NCBI GenBank assembly: GCA_964587515.1
Contig: CAZPMO010000132.1
Location: 1 to 13,433, forward strand
Source: CAZPMO01 sp964587515
GTDB lineage: Bacteria; Pseudomonadota; Alphaproteobacteria; MPNO01
Direction of reading: 5' to 3'
Length of the DNA: 13,433 bases
This document shows positions 5,750-13,433 of the stretch, piece by piece (the stretch's first letter is position 1; the number at the start of each line of letters is the position of its first letter). A program made the position numbers and the translations under genes. The notes under the pieces were generated by a model. It was not told the origin of the DNA and did no database searches. It saw only the letters and a program-made list of their open reading frames with translations.

Positions 5750-6891
5750 TGACGCCGCGTCGACAAGGTCTTTTCGAGCCCCTTTACGCCGATCGCGGCG
5801 GCCAGATCTTTCTTGGGATCCTCGCGCTCGCGGCGATCATCGTGCCGGCGTTCAACCTCATGGTCGCCGCCGATTCACCTTTGCATGTGCCGTCATGGCT
5901 GGTGGCGCTGTTGGGCAAGTATCTGTGTTTTGCGCTGCTGGCGCTGAGCGTCGATCTGGTATGGGGTTATTGCGGCATTCTGAGCCTTGGCCACGGCGCG
6001 TTCTTCGCCCTCGGTGGTTACGCCATGGGCATGCACATGATGCGCCAGATCGGCACGCGCGGCGTCTACGGCCATCCCGTGCTGCCCGATTTCATGGTGT
6101 TCCTGAACTGGAAGGAACTTCCCTGGTACTGGCACGGCTTCGACAGCTTCACGTTCGCCACCCTGATGGCGATGGCGGTGCCCGGCCTGCTCGCCTTTGT
6201 TTTCGGCTGGCTCACCTTCCGGTCGCGGGTGACCGGCGTCTATCTGTCGATCATCAGCCAGGCGATGACCTACGCCCTGATGCTCGCCTTTTTCCGTAAC
6301 GACATGGGCTTCGGCGGCAATAACGGGCTGACCGATTTCAAGGATCTGCTCGGTTTTAATTTGCGTACCGACGGCATGCGCGCGGCGTTGTTTGCCTGTT
6401 CCGCCGTGGCGTTGGCGCTGGGCTATCTGATCTGCCGGTTCATCGCCGCCTCCAAGCTCGGGCGCGTTTTGATCGGCATTCGCGATGCCGAGGACCGCGT
6501 CCGCTTTCTCGGTTACCGGGTGGAGTACTACAAGCTCCTGGTTTTCACAGTTTCCGCCATGATGGCTGGCGTCGCCGGCGCTCTTTACGTGCCGCAGGTG
6601 GGTATCATCAACCCGGGCGAGTTCGCGCCGGCAAATTCCATCGAGATCGTGATCTGGGTCGCCATCGGCGGGCGGGGCTCGCTGCACGGCGCGGCGCTCG
6701 GCGCTATACTGGTCAATTACGGCAAGACCTATTTCACCGGCGCGTTGCCTGAAATATGGCTGTTCGTGCTCGGCGGGCTGTTCATCGCCGTCACCCTGTT
6801 CCTGCCCAAGGGGATCGTCGGCAGCATTCCCGCCTTTCCCGGGTTGTCGCGCATCACGACGCGCCCCGCGACGGGAGCCGCCGATGGCTGA
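5749..6891 (+). CDS. urtC: Urea ABC transporter permease UrtC
   Basis: UrtC is the second inner-membrane permease subunit, of the LivM type. The product has 380 residues. After a short cytoplasmic start (MTPRRQGLFEPLYADRGGQ), several hydrophobic segments follow, with the characteristic LVWGYCGILSLGHGAFFALGGYAMG near residues 70-95 and GGNNGLTDF near 187-195. IRDAEDRVRFLGYRV, near 244-258, is the loop expected to contact the ATPases. The C-terminal part has IVIWVAIGGRGSLHGAALGA. The ATG overlaps the urtB stop as TGATG, so translation is probably coupled. The same frame is open far upstream through urtB, which is only a high-GC shadow; the start at 5749 is fixed by the overlap and by homology-like content beginning there. 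Its end overlaps urtD by 8 bases. Confidence 0.95.
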   Translation: MTPRRQGLFEPLYADRGGQIFLGILALAAIIVPAFNLMVAADSPLHVPSWLVALLGKYLCFALLALSVDLVWGYCGILSLGHGAFFALGGYAMGMHMMRQIGTRGVYGHPVLPDFMVFLNWKELPWYWHGFDSFTFATLMAMAVPGLLAFVFGWLTFRSRVTGVYLSIISQAMTYALMLAFFRNDMGFGGNNGLTDFKDLLGFNLRTDGMRAALFACSAVALALGYLICRFIAASKLGRVLIGIRDAEDRVRFLGYRVEYYKLLVFTVSAMMAGVAGALYVPQVGIINPGEFAPANSIEIVIWVAIGGRGSLHGAALGAILVNYGKTYFTGALPEIWLFVLGGLFIAVTLFLPKGIVGSIPAFPGLSRITTRPATGAADG

Positions 6892-7648
6892 AATCATCGG
6901 CGCGCGGGAAAACGATCCCGTCCTCTATCTCAACGGGGTCAGCGTCAGCTTCGACGGTTTCAAGGCGCTGAACGGGTTGAGCTTTTATGTCGACCCCGGC
7001 GAGATGCGCGCCATCATCGGCCCCAACGGCGCCGGCAAGACGACCATGATGGATGTGATCACCGGCAAGACCCGCCCCGACCAGGGCGAGGTCCTGTTCC
7101 GCGGCAAAATCGATCTGACCCGGCACGACGAGACCGCGATCGCGGAACTTGGCATCGGCCGCAAATTTCAAAAACCGTCGGTATTCGAAAATCACACCGT
7201 GTTCGAGAACCTGGAACTGGCGCTCAAGGCCGACCGCCGGGCCTTGGCGACACTGTTCTTTCGGATGTCGGGTGAGCAACGCGACCGTATTGACCAGGTG
7301 CTGGATATCATCGCCTTGTCACCGCGCCGGGACGCCATCGCGGGATCGTTGTCCCATGGCCAGAAGCAATGGCTGGAAATTGGCATGTTGCTGATGCAGG
7401 ATCCGGACCTGCTGCTGGTCGATGAGCCGGTCGCGGGCATGACGGACGCCGAAACAGAGCAGACCGCCAATTTGCTGCGCGAAATTTCGCAACGCCACTC
7501 GGTGGTTGTGGTCGAACACGACATGGAATTCATTCGGAGGCTGGATACCCGCGTGACGGTGCTGCACGAAGGCTCGGTTCTGGCCGAGGGTTCGCTGGAA
7601 AACGTATCGAACAACGACCGCGTTATCGAAGTGTATCTCGGGCGCTAA
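6884..7648 (+). CDS. urtD: Urea ABC transporter ATP-binding protein UrtD
   Basis: UrtD is one of two cytoplasmic ATPases that power urea import, of the LivG type. The 254-residue protein has Walker A GPNGAGKT (46-53), a Q-loop in RKFQKPSVFE (Q96), the signature LSHGQKQWLEIGMLL (from 156), Walker B LLLVDEP (176-182) and the switch histidine H212 in VVEHDMEF. SHGQKQWLEIGMLL in place of the common SGGQQRR form is typical of UrtD. The ATG lies 8 bases before the end of urtC, and the TAA shares an A with the urtE start. All catalytic residues are intact. Confidence 0.96.
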   Translation: MAEIIGARENDPVLYLNGVSVSFDGFKALNGLSFYVDPGEMRAIIGPNGAGKTTMMDVITGKTRPDQGEVLFRGKIDLTRHDETAIAELGIGRKFQKPSVFENHTVFENLELALKADRRALATLFFRMSGEQRDRIDQVLDIIALSPRRDAIAGSLSHGQKQWLEIGMLLMQDPDLLLVDEPVAGMTDAETEQTANLLREISQRHSVVVVEHDMEFIRRLDTRVTVLHEGSVLAEGSLENVSNNDRVIEVYLGR

Positions 7649-8349
7649 TGATCATGCTGCAAATTTCCGATTTGGATCTTTATTACGGCGCGAGCCAGGC
7701 GTTGCGCGGCGTCAGTCTGAGCGCCCGGATCGGCGCGGTGACTTGCGTTCTTGGGCGCAACGGCGTCGGCAAGACCAGCCTGCTGCGCGCCATCGTCGGT
7801 CATCAGCCGGTCCAGAGCGGCACTATCGAATGGGATGGCGCCGATATTACCGGCCGGGCGACGCCGAGGCGCGCGGCGGCGGGGATCGCCTTCGTTCCGC
7901 AGGGCCGGGAAATTTTTCCCCTGCTGACCGTGGAGGAAAACCTGAAGACCGGCTTCGCCGCCCTGCTCAGAAAGGAACGGTCCATTCCCGCGGAAATATT
8001 CGAGCTGTTCCCGGTGCTCAACGACATGTGGCGGCGGCGCGGCGGTGATCTTTCCGGCGGGCAGCAACAGCAACTCGCCATTGCCCGCGCCCTGGTGACG
8101 CGGCCGCGTCTGCTGTTGCTCGACGAGCCTACCGAGGGCATTCAGCCGTCGATCATCAAGGATATCGGCAATGTGATCCGAAGCCTCGCCGCGCGTGGCG
8201 ACATGGCGATTCTCCTGGTCGAGCAGTATTTTGAATTCGCCCGCGATCTGGCCGACGATTACGTGGTGATGGATCGGGGAGAAATCGTGGTGTCGGGTGA
8301 CGCCGCAACAATGGTCGAAGCAGATGTGCGCCGCCATCTCACGGTCTGA
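7648..8349 (+). CDS. urtE: Urea ABC transporter ATP-binding protein UrtE
   Basis: UrtE is the second ATPase, of the LivF type, 233 residues. It shows Walker A GRNGVGKT (36-43), Q-loop FVPQGREIFP (Q85), signature LSGGQQQQLAIARAL (from 135) and Walker B LLLLDEPTEGIQPSI (155-169). The switch position carries glutamine in LLVEQYFEF (Q193). LivF and UrtE proteins commonly have Q here, so this is not a defect. The start overlaps urtD by one base (TAATG); a second ATG at 7654 would shorten the protein by two residues. Its 3' end overlaps the ureD start by 26 bases, which joins transport to urease assembly in one transcript. Confidence 0.95.
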   Translation: MIMLQISDLDLYYGASQALRGVSLSARIGAVTCVLGRNGVGKTSLLRAIVGHQPVQSGTIEWDGADITGRATPRRAAAGIAFVPQGREIFPLLTVEENLKTGFAALLRKERSIPAEIFELFPVLNDMWRRRGGDLSGGQQQQLAIARALVTRPRLLLLDEPTEGIQPSIIKDIGNVIRSLAARGDMAILLVEQYFEFARDLADDYVVMDRGEIVVSGDAATMVEADVRRHLTV

Positions 8350-9202
8350 TACGCTGTCCCCGCCGGTCGCGCCGGTGCGCCGCTGGGCCGACGGCGCGGC
8401 GGAAATAGGCCTGGTCCATCGCGACGGCCGGACGCGCCTGAGCCATCTCTATCAGTCCGATCCCTGCCGGGTGCTGTTTCCGCGCGTCGATGACGGCGGC
8501 CCGGTCGAGGCGGTGATCGTGACGACGTCGGGCGGAATCGTCGGCGGCGATCGCATCGGTATATCGCTGCGGGCCGGTGACCGCGCGGCGGCGACGATCG
8601 TCACCCAGGCGGCGGAGAAAATCTACCGCTCGGCCGGGGCCACGTCGGAGATTTCCATCGATATCGCCGCCGTCCCAGGCGCGGTGCTGGAATGGATGCC
8701 GCTCGAGACCATCCTGTTCGACCGGTCGCGCCTGCGCCGCAGCCTATGCATCGACGCCGCGCCGGGCGCGCGGGTGGTCGCCGGCGAGATCACCGTGTTC
8801 GGCCGTGGCGCCCATGGCGAACGCTACCGCCAGGGCCTGTTTCACGACGATTGGCGGGGCCGCCGAGGCGGACGCCGCGTGTGGGCCGACGCGATGCATC
8901 TAGACGGCGAGGCTGGCGCGGTGCTGGGGCGCGCGACGGCGTTCGGCGGCGCTACGGCCTGCGCCACTTTTGTTTATGTGGGTGACGATGCGGCGGCGGC
9001 GCTCGACATCGCCCGGTCGCTAATGGAACCCATCAATGGGTGTTGCCATTGCGCCGCGAGTCGCATGGGCGACGTCATGGTCGGCCGCTTCCTCGCGGCA
9101 TCGCCCGCTGATCTGCGCGAGGCGTACCGACGGTTCTGGGGCGGATTCCGCGCGGCAACCCTCGGGCTATCCGGCACTGTTCCCCGCATCTGGGAAATTT
9201 AG
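8324..9202 (+). CDS. ureD: Urease accessory protein UreD
   Basis: UreD is the scaffold that binds the urease apoenzyme and, with UreF and UreG, forms the complex that delivers nickel and CO2 to the active site. The product is 292 residues, normal for the family. It has the UreD hallmarks TTSGGIVGGD (67-76), TQAAEKIYRS (94-103) and LEWMPLETILFD (122-133). I chose the ATG at 8324, 26 bases inside urtE; the frame also allows a GTG at 8297 that would add nine residues. Neither start has a strong ribosome site, so coupling to urtE translation is probable. UreD sequences vary widely, so the motifs and position carry the call. Confidence 0.92.
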   Translation: MCAAISRSDTLSPPVAPVRRWADGAAEIGLVHRDGRTRLSHLYQSDPCRVLFPRVDDGGPVEAVIVTTSGGIVGGDRIGISLRAGDRAAATIVTQAAEKIYRSAGATSEISIDIAAVPGAVLEWMPLETILFDRSRLRRSLCIDAAPGARVVAGEITVFGRGAHGERYRQGLFHDDWRGRRGGRRVWADAMHLDGEAGAVLGRATAFGGATACATFVYVGDDAAAALDIARSLMEPINGCCHCAASRMGDVMVGRFLAASPADLREAYRRFWGGFRAATLGLSGTVPRIWEI

Positions 9203-9214
9203 GGAGGTCTTCGC

Positions 9215-9517
<303 letters not shown>

Positions 9518-9528
9518 GGAAGACGGAT

Positions 9529-9840
9529 ATGAAACCGGGAGAGATCATCACCGCCGAGGGCGATATCGAGCTGAACGTCGGACGCGAGACCATAGAATTA
9601 GAGGTCGCGAACACCGGCGACCGGCCGGTTCAGATCGGCTCACACTACCATTTCTTCGAGACCAACGAGGCACTGGCCTTCGATCGCGACGCGGCGCGCG
9701 GCTTCCGGCTCGATATTCCGGCCGGCACCGCGGTGCGGTTCGAGCCCGGCCAGACGCGCGGCGTGTGCCTGGTCGCCTATGCGGGCGCGCGCGTGATGTC
9801 GGGTTTCAACGCCCGCGTCAACGGCAAGCTGGAGGGCTGA
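9529..9840 (+). CDS. ureB: Urease beta subunit UreB
   Basis: This is the second small urease subunit, 103 residues, packing on the alpha subunit and contributing to the trimer surface where accessory proteins dock. MKPGEIITAEGDIELNVGRE, SHYHFFETNEALAFDR and RLDIPAGTAVRFEPGQTR are standard beta-subunit segments, with normal length. The GGGA upstream is a modest ribosome site. The ureA-ureB gap is 11 bases and the ureB-ureC gap is 4. Confidence 0.97.
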   Translation: MKPGEIITAEGDIELNVGRETIELEVANTGDRPVQIGSHYHFFETNEALAFDRDAARGFRLDIPAGTAVRFEPGQTRGVCLVAYAGARVMSGFNARVNGKLEG

Positions 9841-9844
9841 GACC

Positions 9845-11557
9845 ATGGCAAACCGCATTTCGCGGCCGGCCTATGCCGGCATGTACGGCCCCACCACCGG
9901 CGACCGTGTCCGTCTCGCCGACACCGAACTGTTCATCGAGGTCGACGACGACCGCACGATTTACGGCGAAGAGGTGAAGTTCGGCGGCGGCAAGGTCATT
10001 CGCGACGGTATGGGCCAGTCCCAGGCGAGTCGCGCCGACGGCGCCGTCGACACCGTGATCACCAACGCGCTGATCGTCGACCATGGCGGCATCTACAAGG
10101 CCGATATCGGCATTCGCGACGGCCGCATCGCCGCCATCGGCAAGGCCGGGAATCCGGATGTCCAGCCCGGCGTTGACATCGTCATCGGTCCCGGCACCGA
10201 GGCGATCGCCGGCGAAGGCAAGATCGTCACCGCCGGCGGGCTCGACGTACACATCCACTTTATCTGCCCGCAGCAGATCGACGATGCGCTCTATAGCGGC
10301 GTGACCACCATGATGGGCGGCGGCACGGGACCCGCAGCCGGCACCAACGCCACCACTTGTACACCTGGTCCGTGGCATATGGGACGCATGCTTCAGGCGG
10401 CCGAGGCTTTTCCGATGAATCTCGGGTTTTTCGGCAAGGGCAACGCCTCGACCCCGGCGGCCCTGGAGGAACAGGTCCGGGCCGGCGCCTGTGCGCTGAA
10501 ACTGCACGAGGACTGGGGCACCACGCCCGCGGCCATCGACACCTGCCTCAATGTGGCCGACGATTACGACGTGCAGGTGCTTATTCACACCGACACGCTG
10601 AACGAATCGGGTTTCGTGGAAAATACCGTGGCAGCCTTCAAGGGCCGCACCATTCACGCCTTCCACACCGAAGGCGCCGGCGGCGGCCATGCGCCCGACA
10701 TCATCAAGGTGTGCGGCGAATCCAATGTACTGCCGTCCTCGACCAACCCGACCCGGCCGTTCACGGTCAACACGGTGGACGAACATCTCTACATGCTGAT
10801 GGTGTGCCACCATCTGGATCCGGAAATCCCGGAGGACGTGGCTTTCGCCGACAGCCGCATCCGGCGCGAGACCATCGCGGCCCAGGATATCCTGCACGAC
10901 CTCGGCGCGTTCTCCATCATCGCGTCGGACAGCCAGGCCATGGGGCGGGTGGGCGAGGTGATTATCCGCACCTGGCAGACCGCGGACAAAATGAAGCGCC
11001 AGCGCGGGCGGCTGGCCGAGGAATCGGGAGAGAACGACAATTTGCGCGTTCGCCGCTATATCGCCAAATACACCATCAATCCGGCCATCGCCCAGGGGAT
11101 CGCCGCCCATGTCGGCTCGGTGGAGCCCGGCAAGCTCGCCGATCTGGTGCTGTGGAATCCGGCGTTCTTCGGGGTCAAACCCGACGTGGTGCTTAAATGC
11201 GGCTCCATCGCCGCCGCGCCGATGGGTGATCCCAATGCCTCCATCCCGACGCCCCAGCCGGTCCATTACCGGCCCATGTTTGCGAGTTTCGGCGAATCTC
11301 TGCGCCGCAGTTCCGTGAGCTTCGTCAGCCAAGCCGCGCTCGACGACGGGATTGGTGAGGCTCTCGGCCTCGGCCGCGATCTGGTGGCGGTATCCGATAC
11401 GAGAGGCGGCATCTCAAAGGCGTCCATGGTTCTCAACGACGCGACGCCGGTGATGGAGGTTGACCCCGAAACCTACGAGGTTCGGGCCGATGGGGAGCTT
11501 CTGACCTGCGAGCCGGCGAAGGTTCTGTCGCTCGCCCAACGCTACTTTCTGTTCTGA
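9845..11557 (+). CDS. ureC: Urease alpha subunit UreC, catalytic nickel subunit
   Basis: UreC hydrolyses urea to ammonia and carbamate at a dinickel centre. The 570-residue protein is full length. Every active-site residue is present, offset by two from Klebsiella numbering: nickel ligands H136 and H138 (DVHIHF), carbamylated K219 and H221 (LKLHEDWG), H248 (LIHTDTLN), H274 (FHTEGAGGGHAPD) and D362 (SDSQAMGRVGE). The flap residues C321 and H322 (MVCHHLDPE) are also intact. The N terminus (RPAYAGMYGPTTGDRVRLAD) and C-terminal QRYFLF are typical. Nothing suggests inactivation. The TGA overlaps the ureE ATG by one base. Confidence 0.98.
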   Translation: MANRISRPAYAGMYGPTTGDRVRLADTELFIEVDDDRTIYGEEVKFGGGKVIRDGMGQSQASRADGAVDTVITNALIVDHGGIYKADIGIRDGRIAAIGKAGNPDVQPGVDIVIGPGTEAIAGEGKIVTAGGLDVHIHFICPQQIDDALYSGVTTMMGGGTGPAAGTNATTCTPGPWHMGRMLQAAEAFPMNLGFFGKGNASTPAALEEQVRAGACALKLHEDWGTTPAAIDTCLNVADDYDVQVLIHTDTLNESGFVENTVAAFKGRTIHAFHTEGAGGGHAPDIIKVCGESNVLPSSTNPTRPFTVNTVDEHLYMLMVCHHLDPEIPEDVAFADSRIRRETIAAQDILHDLGAFSIIASDSQAMGRVGEVIIRTWQTADKMKRQRGRLAEESGENDNLRVRRYIAKYTINPAIAQGIAAHVGSVEPGKLADLVLWNPAFFGVKPDVVLKCGSIAAAPMGDPNASIPTPQPVHYRPMFASFGESLRRSSVSFVSQAALDDGIGEALGLGRDLVAVSDTRGGISKASMVLNDATPVMEVDPETYEVRADGELLTCEPAKVLSLAQRYFLF

Positions 11558-12006
11558 TGCGCCGCGCGGTCGAATCGGTCGCGGCCGGAGAGTGGGCGAG
11601 CGACGGCGCGATCGGCACGGTCACGCTCGATTACGATCAGCGGCATCGACGACGCGTCAGCCTGACCACGGATTCGGGCGATCCGTTCCTGCTCGACCTG
11701 CCCCGCGCCACCGCGTTGCGCGACGGCGATGGGCTGAGGCTCGAAGATGGCGGCTACGTCACGGTGCGCTCGGCGCCGGAGGCGCTGGTGGAGATCACCT
11801 GCGACACGCCGGACGATCTGGTGCGCATCGCCTGGCATCTCGGCAATCGTCACTTGCCGACCCAATTGCTGGGCGAGCGGATCCTGATCCGCGATGACCA
11901 TGTGATCGTCGAAATGCTACAGGGCCTCGGCGCGACGACGAAATCGATCCACGCGCCCTTTGACCCGGAAGGCGGCGCCTATGGTGGCCACCACCATGAC
12001 GGATAG
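11557..12006 (+). CDS. ureE: Urease accessory protein UreE, nickel metallochaperone
   Basis: UreE carries nickel to the UreDFG-urease complex. The product has 149 residues: an N-terminal peptide-binding domain and a C-terminal metal-binding domain with LVRIAWHLGNRHLPTQL, whose H99 corresponds to the conserved metal-site histidine. DDHVIVEMLQGLGA, at 113-126, is also typical. The tail is only modestly histidine-rich (GGHHHDG, 143-149), far shorter than the tail of Klebsiella UreE, so a large nickel reserve is unlikely. The start overlaps the ureC stop (TGATG), and the last 26 bases are shared with ureF. Confidence 0.94.
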   Translation: MRRAVESVAAGEWASDGAIGTVTLDYDQRHRRRVSLTTDSGDPFLLDLPRATALRDGDGLRLEDGGYVTVRSAPEALVEITCDTPDDLVRIAWHLGNRHLPTQLLGERILIRDDHVIVEMLQGLGATTKSIHAPFDPEGGAYGGHHHDG

Positions 12007-12667
12007 CGCATCTCTCTATCGTTTGCTGAGTTGGCTGTCGCCGGGTTATCCGGTGGGCGCGTTCTCCTACAGCCATGGGCTTGAGTACGAGGTGGAAACC
12101 GGCGCCGTGCGCGACGGCGACGATTTGGTCGAATGGATCGGGACGGTGCTGCTGTTCGGCACCGGTCGCATCGACGGCGTTCTGTTCCGGGAAATCCACG
12201 GTGCGGTAATGCGCGGCGACGGCGCGCACGTCGACGAGATGGCCGAACTTGGCGACGCGTTCCAGCCTTCGGCCGAGATCGCGCGCGAATCCCGCGCCCA
12301 GGGCGCCGCTTTTTTGGATGCGACGTCGGCCGCATGGCCGGCCCCCGGGGTTGACCGCCTCACCGGCGGCGCGGTCTATCCGGTCGCGGTCGCCCTTGCG
12401 TGCGCGGCGCACGGGATTGGCCTCGACGATGGGCTTGAAGCCTATTACCACGCCTTCGCCGCCAATCTAGTCTCGGCCGGGGTGCGGCTCATCCCGCTTG
12501 GCCAGACCGACGGCCAGCGCGCCCTTGCGGCACTGGAACCGGTGGTGACGGCGGCGCGCCAACAGGCTGAGACCATATCGGTCGAGGACATGGGATCGGC
12601 CGCGCCCATGCTCGACATCGGATCCATGCTCCACGAAACCCAGTATACGAGGTTGTTCCGCTCATGA
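11981..12667 (+). CDS. ureF: Urease accessory protein UreF
   Basis: UreF bridges UreD and UreG in the nickel-insertion complex and gates GTP hydrolysis by UreG. The 228-residue product starts with SLYRLLSWLSPGYPVGAFSY and SHGLEYEVE, the most recognisable UreF block. It ends with the family-like stretch IGSMLHETQYTRLFRS. I chose the ATG at 11981, with GGAAGG at 11967-11972 eight bases upstream. A TTG at 11960 or an ATG at 11996 are the alternatives. The chosen start lies inside ureE, so the ureF initiation region also encodes the UreE histidine tail in another frame. The stop overlaps ureG as ATGA. Confidence 0.93.
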   Translation: MVATTMTDSASLYRLLSWLSPGYPVGAFSYSHGLEYEVETGAVRDGDDLVEWIGTVLLFGTGRIDGVLFREIHGAVMRGDGAHVDEMAELGDAFQPSAEIARESRAQGAAFLDATSAAWPAPGVDRLTGGAVYPVAVALACAAHGIGLDDGLEAYYHAFAANLVSAGVRLIPLGQTDGQRALAALEPVVTAARQQAETISVEDMGSAAPMLDIGSMLHETQYTRLFRS

Positions 12668-13296
12668 CCCGAAATCCCCATGGACCTCTCCGCGTCGGGA
12701 TCGGCGGACCCGTCGGCTCCGGCAAGACCGCGTTGACCGATGCGCTGTGCAAGTCCATGCGCGACCGCTACGAAATCGCGGTGGTGACCAATGATATTTA
12801 CACCCGCGAAGACGCCGAGTTTCTCACCCGCTCGGGCGCGTTGCCGCCGGAACGCATTGTCGGTGTCGAGACCGGCGGTTGTCCCCACACCGCCATACGC
12901 GAGGATGCCTCGATCAATCTCGCCGCGATCGCCGATCTCGATAACCGGTTCCCCGATCTCGATCTGCTGGTCATCGAATCGGGCGGCGACAATCTGGCGG
13001 CGACGTTCAGCCCCGAACTTGCCGACATCACTATTTACGTGATCGACGTTTCCGCAGGCGACAAGATTCCGCGCAAGGGCGGGCCAGGAATTACGCGTTC
13101 CGACCTTCTGGTCATCAACAAAATCGACCTGGCGCCACTGGTCGGCGCGGACCTCGGCGTTATGGACCGCGACGCGCGGCGCATGCGCGGCGAGCGGCCC
13201 TTCGTGTTTACCAATCTCAAGTCCGGGGAAGGACTGCCGAACGTCGTCGAATTCATCAAGAAGACCGGTGGACTCCTGCCTGCGTCGGCGGATTAG
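12664..13296 (+). CDS. ureG: Urease accessory protein UreG, GTPase for nickel insertion
   Basis: UreG is the SIMIBI-class GTPase that carries nickel and energises its insertion into urease. The product is 210 residues. It has the P-loop GGPVGSGKT (14-22), VVTNDIYTREDA (40-51), the CPH nickel-binding motif (73-75), ESGGDN (105-110) with the switch function, and the guanine-specifying NKID (152-155). The C terminus (NLKSGEGLPNVVEFIKKTGG) is standard. It is the last gene of the cluster, and its ATG overlaps the ureF stop. No motif is missing. Confidence 0.97.
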   Translation: MTRNPHGPLRVGIGGPVGSGKTALTDALCKSMRDRYEIAVVTNDIYTREDAEFLTRSGALPPERIVGVETGGCPHTAIREDASINLAAIADLDNRFPDLDLLVIESGGDNLAATFSPELADITIYVIDVSAGDKIPRKGGPGITRSDLLVINKIDLAPLVGADLGVMDRDARRMRGERPFVFTNLKSGEGLPNVVEFIKKTGGLLPASAD

Positions 13297-13369
13297 TTTG
13301 TGCATGAAACCGAAGTGGGCGATAGGATCGCGGTGATCCCACTCTGGGGAAAGCCGGCTGTATAACCAA
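13297..13369. other. Short intergenic stretch after ureG
   Basis: No gene is supported. GTGGG (13315-13319) and CCCAC (13338-13342) could form a bulged, weak hairpin with no T-run, so I do not call it a terminator. A 21-codon open frame from GTG at 13300 to the TAA at 13363-13365 resembles nothing I know. The transition to the flanking repeat begins at about 13370. Confidence 0.4.
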
Positions 13370-13433
13370 GGTGTCTGGAGGGCATTGACACGTTAACCGG
13401 CGCGGTCAGCCGCAATGCGCCGTCACCTCGGTC
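13370..13433 (-). repeat. Right copy of inverted repeat bracketing the urt-ure cluster (cut by window end)
   Basis: The reverse complement agrees with 2440-2503 at 55 of 64 positions, with 27 identical in a row at 13381-13407. Similarity runs right to the last base of the window, so the repeat unit certainly could extend further. Both copies point the same end toward the urea cluster, as two elements in opposite orientation would. I recognise no element family. Confidence 0.8.

Noticed and set aside
8220..8230. UrtE switch-loop histidine replaced by glutamine (Q193)
   Set aside because: LivF and UrtE ATPases commonly carry Gln at this place, so it is not evidence of inactivation.
9818..11332. 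504-residue open frame on the minus strand opposite ureC
   Set aside because: It mirrors conserved ureC codons, contains no family motif, and is the usual high-GC antisense shadow.
13315..13342. GTGGG/CCCAC inverted repeat after ureG as operon terminator
   Set aside because: The stem is short and bulged with a long loop, and no T-run follows.

Overview
The window carries a complete urea uptake and hydrolysis locus from a GC-rich proteobacterium. It is most likely an alphaproteobacterium (Rhodospirillales/Rhizobiales type), judging from the protein styles, the gene order urtABCDE-ureDABC-EFG, and the sigma-54 promoter. This assignment is inference from general resemblance; no rRNA or phylogenetic marker is present.

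Left part (1-2520) is a scrapyard of insertion-sequence debris around one intact gene. A minus-strand ATZ/TRZ-type amidohydrolase (210-1769) lies between two copies of an 18-bp motif (37-54 and 2065-2082) that look like outward-facing ends of IS1182-like elements. The second motif precedes the first ~73 codons of an IS1182-type transposase (from 2146), which then breaks into unrelated sequence near 2364. Directly upstream of the amidohydrolase on the minus strand is what reads as the last ~38 codons of a polysaccharide-deacetylase-like gene whose body is gone.

Central and right part (2633-13296) is one rightward gene cluster. A textbook -24/-12 sigma-54 promoter (2680-2696) precedes urtA, the periplasmic urea-binding protein. 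A 13-bp GC-rich hairpin separates urtA from urtB. Then urtB, urtC, urtD, urtE (permeases and ATPases), ureD, ureA, ureB, ureC, ureE, ureF and ureG follow, mostly with overlapping stop and start codons. Urea would be bound by UrtA, imported by UrtBC powered by UrtDE, and split to ammonia and carbamate by the UreABC nickel enzyme. UreD, UreE, UreF and UreG build the nickel centre. The sigma-54 promoter suggests expression under nitrogen limitation.

An imperfect 64-bp inverted repeat (2440-2503 against 13370-13433) brackets the whole urea cluster and runs off the right edge of the window. With the transposase debris, it suggests that the urea locus lies between two related mobile or repetitive elements. 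I found no wholly new biological system. The notable points are this bracketing, the IS-bounded amidohydrolase with its decapitated neighbour, and the regulatory region of urtA. I saw no tRNA, rRNA or CRISPR array.
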